Source: Alphaproteobacteria bacterium
GTDB taxonomy: Bacteria; Pseudomonadota; Alphaproteobacteria; UBA8366; Aestuariispiraceae
Assembly (NCBI GenBank): GCA_024743195.1
Contig: JANSXE010000003.1
Coordinates: 395,890 to 459,889 of the forward strand
Length of the DNA stretch: 64,000 nt
Reading direction: 5' to 3'
The position numbers and the translations under genes were made by a program. The notes beneath the pieces were generated by a model. That model was not told where the DNA came from. It ran no database searches and saw only the letters and a list, made by a program, of their open reading frames with translations. This document shows, piece after piece, positions 57,785 through 64,000 of this stretch. The number at the start of each line of letters is the position of its first letter. Position 1 is the stretch's first letter.

Positions 57785-59157
57785 AGGTCGTGATCTGCGG
57801 CGCCGGCCAGGTCGGCTTCCACATCGCCCGCTATCTGGCGGGTGAGAACAACGACGTCACCGTCGTGGACCAGTCGCCGGAGCTCATCGGCAAGATCAAC
57901 GATCAGCTCGACGTCCAGGCTTTCGTCGGCCACGCCTCGCACCCCGACGTGCTGGAGCGCGCCGGCGCCGGCGACGCCGACATGCTGATCGCGGTCACCT
58001 TCGCCGACGAGGTGAACATGATCGCCTGCCAGGTCGCGCATTCGCTGTTCAACGTGCCGACCAAGATCGCGCGGATCCGGCAGCAGAACTATCTCGATCC
58101 GCTGTGGGCGAACCTGTTCGCGCGCGATCAGTTGCCGATCGACGTCATCATCTCGCCGGAGATCGAGGTGGCGCGCGCCATCGCGCGTCGCATCCGGGTG
58201 CCCGGCGCCTTCGAGATGATCCCGATGGCGGAGGACCGGGTGCGGGTGATCGGCGTGCGCTGCACCGAAAGCTGCCCGGTCATCCACACGCCGTTGCGGC
58301 AACTGACCTCGCTGTTCCCGGATCTGAACATCACGGTGATCGCGATTCTGCGGGACGAGGTGCTGCAGGTGCCCTCCGCGGACGATCAGATGCTGCCCGG
58401 CGACGAGGTCTATTTCGTGGCCGAGACGGGCCATGTCGCGCGCGCCATGGCGGTCTTCGGCCATGAGGAGAAGGAGACGCGCCGCCTGATCATCGTCGGC
58501 GGCGGCAATATCGGCGCCGTGCTGGCCGACGACATCGCCAACTCCGAGGACGGCTACACCGCCAAGATCATCGAGCTGGGCAAGGCCAGGGCGCGAAAGG
58601 TGGCGGAGATGCTGCCGACCACCACCATCATCCAGGGCGACGCGCTCGACCATGAGATCCTGGAAGAGGCGGGCGTGCGCACCGCCGACGCGATCGTTGC
58701 GGTGACCGACCATGACGAGAGCAACGTGCTCTGCTCGCTGCTGTCCAAACGCTATGGGGTCGAGCGCGCGGTCACGCTGATCAATAAGACGAACTACGGG
58801 CCGCTGATCACCGCGCTCGGCGTCGACGTGGTGGTCAGCCCGCGGGAGATCACCGCCTCGACCATCCTTCAGCACGTGCGGCGCGGCCGCATCCGCTCGG
58901 TGCATTCGCTGCGCGACGGCTTCGCGGAGATCATCGAGGCGGAGGCGCTGGAGACATCGACGCTCGTCGGGCAACCGCTCAAGGACGCGCGACTGCCGAA
59001 CGGCGTCATCGTTGGGGCCGTGGTGCGCGGCGATCAGGTCATCATCCCGCGGCCCGACACCGCGGTCGAGGCCAAGGACCGCGTGATCCTGATGGCGGCC
59101 GCCAAGGCGGTGAAGAAGGTCGAGAAGATGTTCGCCGTGCGGCTGGAGTACTTCTGA
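57781..59157 (+). CDS. trkA: Trk potassium uptake regulatory subunit TrkA
   Basis: Cytosolic NAD-binding regulator of 458 residues. Two RCK_N/RCK_C repeats: the first begins MKVVICGAGQVGFHIARYL (GxGxxG), the second RLIIVGGGNIGAVLADDIA, with VVDQSPELI and IIELGKARARKVAEM as the nucleotide-binding beta2 segments. It gates TrkH/TrkG K+ channels, whose genes are not in this window. K+ uptake is the first response to osmotic upshift and fits with the ectoine operon. Position after ntrX is conserved in Rhodospirillales-type clusters. Confidence 0.96.
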   Translation: MKVVICGAGQVGFHIARYLAGENNDVTVVDQSPELIGKINDQLDVQAFVGHASHPDVLERAGAGDADMLIAVTFADEVNMIACQVAHSLFNVPTKIARIRQQNYLDPLWANLFARDQLPIDVIISPEIEVARAIARRIRVPGAFEMIPMAEDRVRVIGVRCTESCPVIHTPLRQLTSLFPDLNITVIAILRDEVLQVPSADDQMLPGDEVYFVAETGHVARAMAVFGHEEKETRRLIIVGGGNIGAVLADDIANSEDGYTAKIIELGKARARKVAEMLPTTTIIQGDALDHEILEEAGVRTADAIVAVTDHDESNVLCSLLSKRYGVERAVTLINKTNYGPLITALGVDVVVSPREITASTILQHVRRGRIRSVHSLRDGFAEIIEAEALETSTLVGQPLKDARLPNGVIVGAVVRGDQVIIPRPDTAVEAKDRVILMAAAKAVKKVEKMFAVRLEYF

Positions 59158-59251
59158 CCCGGCCGATCCCGCCGCGCTGGCTTTTGACGGAGCGGCGCCG
59201 GCGGGCTACATCCAAGTCCAGCCGAAGCGATCGAGGTTCAGGAGGTCGAAC

Positions 59252-60175
59252 ATGCCGCGTTACGCCTATGTCAACGGCCGCTACGTCCCGCACCGCGAGG
59301 CCGCCGTCCATATCGAGGACCGCGGCTACCAGTTCGCCGACGGCGTCTATGAGGTGGTGACGGTCAAGGACGGCCGGCTGGTCGACGCGACGGCGCATAT
59401 GGACCGGCTGGCGCGCTCGCTCGACGAACTGCAGATCGCTTGGCCCGTCTCGCGGCCCGTGATGGAGATGATCATGGCGGAGATGATCCGCCGCAACGGT
59501 CTGACCGACGGTCTGGTCTACATGCAGATCACCCGCGGGGTCGCGCCGCGCAACCACGCCTTCCCGGACGCCGGTGTACGGCCCGCGCTGGTGATGACGA
59601 CGAAGAAGATGAACTTCGCCAAAATGACCAAGTTCACCGACGGCGTCTCGGTCATTACGGCGCCGGATCAACGCTGGACCCGGCGCGACATCAAGACGAT
59701 CAGCCTGCTGCCGAACTGCCTCAACAAGCAGAAGGCGGCCGAGGCCGGATGCTACGAGGCCTGGCAGGTCGATCCGCATGATGGAACGGTGACGGAGGGC
59801 ACGGCCTCCAACGCCTGGATCATCACCGAGGCCGGCGAACTGGTGACCCGCCCGGCGACGCACCGCATCCTGAACGGCGTAACCCGCCTGACGATCCTGA
59901 AAATCGCCGAGGAGGAGGGCCTGCCCTTCGTCGAGCGCGCCTTCACCGTCGAAGAGGCGATGAAGGCCAAGGAAGCCTTCATCTCCTCCGCCACCTCCTT
60001 CGTGACCCCGGTGATTGCGATCGACGGCCGCCCGATCGGCGACGGCAAGGTCGGCCCGATCTGCCGCAGGCTGCTGGCCGGTTACAACGAGTACGCCGCC
60101 GGACTGCGCGCAGGCGGCGCCGAATGGCCGGACGAGATTCCCGCCGACGAACCGGCCGCTCCGGAAGCGGCCTGA
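59252..60175 (+). CDS. dat: D-amino-acid aminotransferase (class IV PLP enzyme)
   Basis: 307 residues. YVNGRYVPHREAAVHIEDRGYQFADGVYEVV is the class IV start, with the PLP lysine in the DIKTISLLPNCLNKQKA segment and EGTASNAWII near the cofactor site, NGVTRLTILKIAEEEG following. Members of this branch interconvert D-Ala and D-Glu for peptidoglycan; branched-chain aminotransferase activity cannot be excluded. Preceded by TTCAGGAGGTCGAAC. The trkA-dat-hfq order is conserved in alphaproteobacteria. Confidence 0.92.
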   Translation: MPRYAYVNGRYVPHREAAVHIEDRGYQFADGVYEVVTVKDGRLVDATAHMDRLARSLDELQIAWPVSRPVMEMIMAEMIRRNGLTDGLVYMQITRGVAPRNHAFPDAGVRPALVMTTKKMNFAKMTKFTDGVSVITAPDQRWTRRDIKTISLLPNCLNKQKAAEAGCYEAWQVDPHDGTVTEGTASNAWIITEAGELVTRPATHRILNGVTRLTILKIAEEEGLPFVERAFTVEEAMKAKEAFISSATSFVTPVIAIDGRPIGDGKVGPICRRLLAGYNEYAAGLRAGGAEWPDEIPADEPAAPEAA

Positions 60176-60187
60176 TCGACGCGCGCC

Positions 60188-60637
60188 ATGGGGCTGTTCG
60201 ATTGGCTGTTCGTGGCGCGGAACGGCCCCAAGCCGAAGGCGGACCGCCGTCCCACCGCGACGGCGGATCGCGACCCGACGGCGGACAGCGCGCCCCCCAG
60301 CTCGGCCGAGCGTCGACGCGTGCCGCGGGTCCAGGGGCTGGGGGCCCGGGTGATCATCGATGCGGTCGAGTATGACGTCCTCGACTGGGCGGAGAACAGC
60401 TTCCGCATCGCCGGCTATGACGGGTCCCTGATCGAGCGGCAGATCGTCCATTTCCGCTTCCTGCTGGTCTACCGCGAGGAGACCTGGGAGTGGCCGGGGA
60501 TCGGCCGCGTGGTTCGGCGCGACGGCGAGCGGCGCGAACTCGCCGTGATCTTCCAGGCGCCGGAGGAGCCGTTCCGCACGCGTCTCGCCCAGGTGATCGA
60601 CGTCCTGAGTCAGCAAGAGGGAGCGCAGAACCGATGA
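60188..60637 (+). CDS. PilZ-like domain protein
   Basis: 149 residues. A disordered N-terminal region ([19 protein letters not shown]) leads to [39 protein letters not shown], which has the RxxxR-type Arg motif and an [DN]xSxxG-like turn of PilZ domains, although the second motif (ENSFRIAG) is degenerate. If functional it would bind cyclic di-GMP. The stop overlaps the following gene (ATGA), so the two are cotranslated. Low conservation of the ligand motif leaves the assignment tentative. Confidence 0.6.
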   Translation: MGLFDWLFVARNGPKPKADRRPTATADRDPTADSAPPSSAERRRVPRVQGLGARVIIDAVEYDVLDWAENSFRIAGYDGSLIERQIVHFRFLLVYREETWEWPGIGRVVRRDGERRELAVIFQAPEEPFRTRLAQVIDVLSQQEGAQNR

Positions 60638-61350
60638 GCCGATCCGGACCGATGCGCGATGCGTTCATCCCGCTGCGGCCGCCGCCGGACCGGCTGACGC
60701 CGCCGCGGGCGCTGCTGTTCGACTGGGACAACACGCTGGTCGACACCTGGCCGACGATCCACGCCAGCCTCGCCGATCTGTTCACCGCCATGGGGCGAAC
60801 GCCCTGGTCGCTGGAGGAGGTGAAGACGCAGGTGCGTCATTCGCTGCGCGACAGTTTCCCGGTGCTGTTCGGCGCGCGCTGGGAGGAGGCGCGCGATCTC
60901 TACTACGCCGCCTTCGAGCGCCGGCATCTCGAGGCCTTGGTCCCGCTCGCCGGGGCGGAGACGTTGGTCTCGGATTTCGCTCGGGCCGGGTTCGCGCTGG
61001 GCGTGGTCAGCAACAAGACCGGGCGCTATCTGCGCCGCGAGGCGGATCATCTCGGCTGGGCGCCGCATTTCTCCGCGCTCGTCGGCGCAGGCGACGCGGC
61101 GCGCGACAAGCCGGCGGTCGAGGCGGCGCAACATGCGCTCGCCCTCATGGGCGCGCCGCCGGAGCCGGATCCCGCGTCGATCTGGTTCGTCGGCGATTCC
61201 AATGTGGATATGGAGATCGCGCGCGCCGCCGGCTTCACCGCCGTGCTTGTCCGGCCCGACGCCGGCCCCGCCGGCGAGTTCGACGCGCACCCGCCGCATC
61301 TGCACCTGCCCGATTGCGCTGCACTGCAACAGCTTGTAATGCGGCTGTAA
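60634..61350 (+). CDS. HAD-superfamily phosphatase (phosphoglycolate phosphatase-like)
   Basis: 238 residues. The nucleophile motif [10 protein letters not shown] (DxDxT) is at about residues 28-37, motif II is [11 protein letters not shown], the Lys is in [12 protein letters not shown], and the acidic motif is [13 protein letters not shown]. The helical cap from [12 protein letters not shown] to [11 protein letters not shown] matches subfamily IA (Gph-like). The substrate is unknown. The start at the ATG 60634 overlaps the PilZ-like gene by 4 bases. Confidence 0.88.
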   Translation: MSRSGPMRDAFIPLRPPPDRLTPPRALLFDWDNTLVDTWPTIHASLADLFTAMGRTPWSLEEVKTQVRHSLRDSFPVLFGARWEEARDLYYAAFERRHLEALVPLAGAETLVSDFARAGFALGVVSNKTGRYLRREADHLGWAPHFSALVGAGDAARDKPAVEAAQHALALMGAPPEPDPASIWFVGDSNVDMEIARAAGFTAVLVRPDAGPAGEFDAHPPHLHLPDCAALQQLVMRL

Positions 61351-61541
61351 GAGGTTATCTGATATGCGGAGCGAGGGTGGGTCGCGGTCCGGGCGGTTGC
61401 GCGGGCGCGCGTCTATCCTCTACAACGCGGCGGCGGTCCCGGGCGCTCATGGGGAGCGTGGCGGGCGGCCGTGCGAGCAAGCCGGGGCCTTCGAGAACCC
61501 CACACAGCAACCCCGAACCCGATAAGAGGGGAGCGAAAGCG

Positions 61542-61799
61542 ATGTCTTCCGACAAGAACCAGAACCTGCAGGACACGTTTCTCAACCATCTGCGCAAGAA
61601 CAAGATGCCCGTCACCGTTTTCCTGGTGAACGGCGTCAAGCTGCAGGGGATCATCACCTGGTTCGATAACTTCTGCGTGCTGCTGCGCCGCGACGCGCAT
61701 TCGCAGCTCGTCTACAAGCATGCGATCTCGACCGTCATGCCGGCCTCCCCGATCCAACTGTTCGAAGGCGCCGGCAAGGACGACGAGGCGGAGGGTTGA
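61542..61799 (+). CDS. hfq: RNA chaperone Hfq
   Basis: 85 residues, the alphaproteobacterial Hfq size. [40 protein letters not shown] (Sm1) and [19 protein letters not shown] (Sm2, with YKHAIST) are both present; a short acidic tail follows. Hexameric RNA chaperone for sRNA-mRNA pairing. It has an AGAGGGGAG ribosome site and is followed by hflX 7 bp after its stop. Confidence 0.98.
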   Translation: MSSDKNQNLQDTFLNHLRKNKMPVTVFLVNGVKLQGIITWFDNFCVLLRRDAHSQLVYKHAISTVMPASPIQLFEGAGKDDEAEG

Positions 61800-61806
61800 G
61801 GACTCC

Positions 61807-63180
61807 TTGACCGGGCCGAACGATACGGGCCAACCGGGCTACAGCAACCAACGGCGCTACCGGGCCGACGACCGGGGATGGGGCGAGGCGGCGCGTCGAC
61901 GCGCCCTCGTCCTGCATCCTGTCGTCCGGACCGCGCGCGCCGGCGAGGAGCCGCAGGCCGGGCGCGACCCCGCGCGGTGCCTGGATGAGGCCGTGGGCCT
62001 GGCCGAGGCGATCGCGCTGGACGTCGTCCATCGCGAGACGGTGACGCTGACCAAGCCGGCGCCCGCGACCTTGCTCGGCGGCGGCGTGGTGGAGCGGTTG
62101 GCGGCCGTCATCAAGGAGCAGGCGGTCGACGTCGCCATCGTCGATCACGCGCTTTCGCCCGTGCAGCAGCGCAATCTTGAACGCGCGCTCGAAACCAAGG
62201 TCATCGACCGGACCGGCCTGATCCTGGAAATCTTCGGCGCCCGGGCCCGCACGCACGAGGGGCGGCTGCAGGTGGAGCTCGCCGCGCTCAGCTATCAGCG
62301 CTCACGTCTGGTGCGGAGCTGGACCCACCTGGAGCGCCAGCGCGGCGGCCTCGGTTTCGTCGGCGGGCCGGGCGAAAGTCAGCTCGAGATCGACCGGCGG
62401 CTGATCGACGAGCGGATCGCCAAGCTCAAACGCGAGTTGGAGCAGGTGCGCCGCACCCGCGGCCTGCACCGCAAGGCGCGCGAACGCGTGCCCTATTCGG
62501 TGGTCGCGCTGGTCGGCTACACCAACGCCGGCAAGTCCACATTGTTCAACCGGGTGACCGGCGGCGCTGTGTTCGCCAAGAACCTGCTGTTCGCGACGTT
62601 GGATCCGACGATGCGGCAGATCCTGTTGCCTTCCGGCCGCAAGGTGATCCTGTCCGACACGGTGGGCTTCATCACCGACCTTCCGACCGACCTCGTCGCC
62701 GCCTTCCGCGCGACGCTGGAGGAGGTGACGGGCGCGGACGTGATCGTCCATGTGCGCGACGTCGCGGCGGCCGAAAGCGCGTTCGAAAAGAAGGACGTGG
62801 AGGCGGTTCTTCAATCGCTGGACATCGATCCGGACACTCCGCTGGTGGAGGCGCTCAACAAGATCGACCTGCTCGACGCCGACGGCCGGACCGCGGCCGC
62901 GGCCGAGGCCGGCCGGATCGAGCGCGCGGCCCTGATCTCCGCCGAAACCGGCGAGGGGGTCGACCGGCTCCTGTCGGAAATCGACCGGGCGCTCTCGCGC
63001 CGACGCGCGCTGAAGCGCTATGACGTCTCGCTCGCCGACGGGCGCGCGCTCTCCTGGCTCTATGAACACGCCCAGGTCGTCGAGCGCACGGACGACGGCG
63101 CGATCGCCCATATCGACGTGTCGATCGACCCGGAGGATGCGGCGCGCTTCGAGCGTCGCTACGGCCGCGCCGCCGAGTGA
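61807..63180 (+). CDS. hflX: Ribosome-associated GTPase HflX
   Basis: 457 residues from a TTG at 61807, just after GAGGA overlapping the hfq stop. The HflX-specific N-terminal domain (RALVLHPVVRT ... AEAIALDVVHRETVTLTKPAPATLLGGG) is followed by the helical GGLGFVGGPGESQLEIDRRLIDERI region and the GTPase domain: VALVGYTNAGKSTLFN (G1), DTVGFI (G3), NKIDLL (G4). It recycles stalled or stress-damaged ribosomes. hfq-hflX is a conserved pair. Confidence 0.96.
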   Translation: MTGPNDTGQPGYSNQRRYRADDRGWGEAARRRALVLHPVVRTARAGEEPQAGRDPARCLDEAVGLAEAIALDVVHRETVTLTKPAPATLLGGGVVERLAAVIKEQAVDVAIVDHALSPVQQRNLERALETKVIDRTGLILEIFGARARTHEGRLQVELAALSYQRSRLVRSWTHLERQRGGLGFVGGPGESQLEIDRRLIDERIAKLKRELEQVRRTRGLHRKARERVPYSVVALVGYTNAGKSTLFNRVTGGAVFAKNLLFATLDPTMRQILLPSGRKVILSDTVGFITDLPTDLVAAFRATLEEVTGADVIVHVRDVAAAESAFEKKDVEAVLQSLDIDPDTPLVEALNKIDLLDADGRTAAAAEAGRIERAALISAETGEGVDRLLSEIDRALSRRRALKRYDVSLADGRALSWLYEHAQVVERTDDGAIAHIDVSIDPEDAARFERRYGRAAE

Positions 63181-63225
63181 GCGAGTGGCCGCGTCGAAAT
63201 CTCAAGCTCTGTCTGGGGTTGCGGC

Positions 63226-63254
63226 TTGACAGGCGGAAAGCCGACCCTTAGCTA
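63226..63254 (+). promoter_or_regulatory. Probable groESL promoter
   Basis: TTGACA (63226-63231) and TAGCTA (63249-63254) are spaced 17 bp. The CIRCE element begins two bases after the -10, so repressor binding would block transcription start. Confidence 0.7.
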
Positions 63255-63255
63255 T

Positions 63256-63282
63256 CTGGCACTCGCTGCGGGGGAGTGCTAA
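63256..63282. promoter_or_regulatory. CIRCE element (HrcA operator)
   Basis: CTGGCACTC (63256-63264), nine-base spacer, GAGTGCTAA (63274-63282). The right half is perfect, the left half deviates from TTAGCACTC in its first three bases. HrcA is the heat-shock repressor of groESL. Confidence 0.85.
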
Positions 63283-63414
63283 CAGCGCTTTCGTGAGCGC
63301 GATCTTGTCGCCACGGGCGCCGGGCGTTTCGGCTCCCGTCGCGCCGGACGGACCGCCGCAGCGACGCGAACGGACCACAGGGTTTGAGCCACGAGCTGCT
63401 AAAGGGGATACGCC

Positions 63415-63705
63415 ATGAAATTTCGGCCTCTGCACGACCGCATCCTCGTCGAGCGCGTCGAGAGCGACACCAAGACCGCCGCCGGCATCATCATTCCGGA
63501 CACCGCCCAGGAGAAGCCCATGCAGGGCAAGGTGCTCGCCGTCGGCAAGGGCGTCACGCTGGAGGACGGCTCGGTGCGTCCGCTCGACGTGAAGTCGGGC
63601 GACACCGTCCTGTTCGGCAAATGGTCGGGCACGGAAGTCAAGATGGACGGCAAAGAGCTGCTCATCATGAAGGAAAGCGACGTCATGGGCGTGGTCGAGG
63701 GCTGA
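63415..63705 (+). CDS. groES: Co-chaperonin GroES
   Basis: 96-residue 10-kDa co-chaperonin. [44 protein letters not shown] holds the conserved start and the mobile loop (residues about 17-32) that docks on GroEL, and [34 protein letters not shown] is the family C-terminus. AAAGGGG precedes the ATG. First gene of the groESL operon under CIRCE/HrcA control. Confidence 0.98.
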   Translation: MKFRPLHDRILVERVESDTKTAAGIIIPDTAQEKPMQGKVLAVGKGVTLEDGSVRPLDVKSGDTVLFGKWSGTEVKMDGKELLIMKESDVMGVVEG

Positions 63706-63736
63706 GGCCTTCCCACGCTTATTCATGACCGTCTGA

Positions 63737-64000
<264 letters not shown>

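Overview
The window reads as a contiguous piece of chromosome from a GC-rich, halotolerant alphaproteobacterium, most like the Rhodospirillales/Rhodovibrionales group. Four observations support this: the recG // sdhE-mfd arrangement; the long conserved block eno ... ftsB-pdhABC-lpd-lipA-ratA ... cinA-pgpA-ispDF ... dusB-ntrBC-ntrYX-trkA-dat ... hfq-hflX; an aapJQMP amino-acid transporter; and a complete ectoine operon with its dedicated aspartokinase and MarR-type regulator. No rRNA, tRNA, CRISPR array, prophage, transposase or integrase was recognised. The content is mostly core genome with a few lineage-specific inserts.

Layout. 1-5.5 kb: mfd (cut by the left edge) and sdhE, divergent from recG, followed by a 303-bp gap with a dispersed-type inverted repeat. 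5.8-9.1 kb: nrdA-nrdB behind a promoter region with a clear NrdR box and a degenerate partner. 9.2-14.2 kb: a PAS protein, a CDP-alcohol phosphatidyltransferase, a SRAP peptidase, an EamA transporter, an orphan TAXI binding protein and a ketopantoate reductase. 14.4-17.0 kb: a copper-delivery/oxidase-assembly cluster (PCu(A)C-like two-domain protein, SCO, PCu(A)C with a His-rich tail, a small Cys-containing DUF2946-like protein). 17.1-22.0 kb: aapJ, an attenuator-like hairpin, then aapQ-aapM-aapP. 22.5-27.4 kb: small accessory genes (unknown 130-aa protein, 2OG-Fe(II)-type oxygenase, flavin reductase, XRE regulator, secreted coiled-coil protein, MBL hydrolase, solute-binding protein). 27.5-32.7 kb: ask_ect-ectC-ectB-ectA on the minus strand, divergent from ectR.

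32.8-44.5 kb: eno, panB-panC, ftsB, and the pyruvate dehydrogenase operon pdhA-pdhB-pdhC-cupin-lpdA, followed by lipA (which makes the lipoyl cofactor for the two lipoyl domains encoded just upstream) and ratA. 44.7-50.0 kb: an XRE regulator, a CPA2-type antiporter, cinA-pgpA-ispDF on the minus strand and a CcsA-like membrane protein. 50.0-63.2 kb: the nitrogen-control cluster dusB-ntrB-ntrC-ntrY-ntrX, trkA, a D-amino-acid aminotransferase, a PilZ-like protein, a HAD phosphatase, hfq and hflX. 63.2-64 kb: a CIRCE-controlled groES-groEL operon, with groEL cut by the right edge.

The most unusual item is a 29-codon open frame (57695-57784) that fills the whole ntrX-trkA gap. It starts on the ntrX stop (GTGA), ends on the trkA start (ATGA) and encodes a pentapeptide repeat. 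Other points of interest are a cupin gene embedded between pdhC and lpdA, the duplicated lipoyl domains of pdhB and pdhC, the paired NrdR boxes, and the operator-like palindromes between ectA and ectR. I see no convincing large novel system; most of the window is well-understood core biology.
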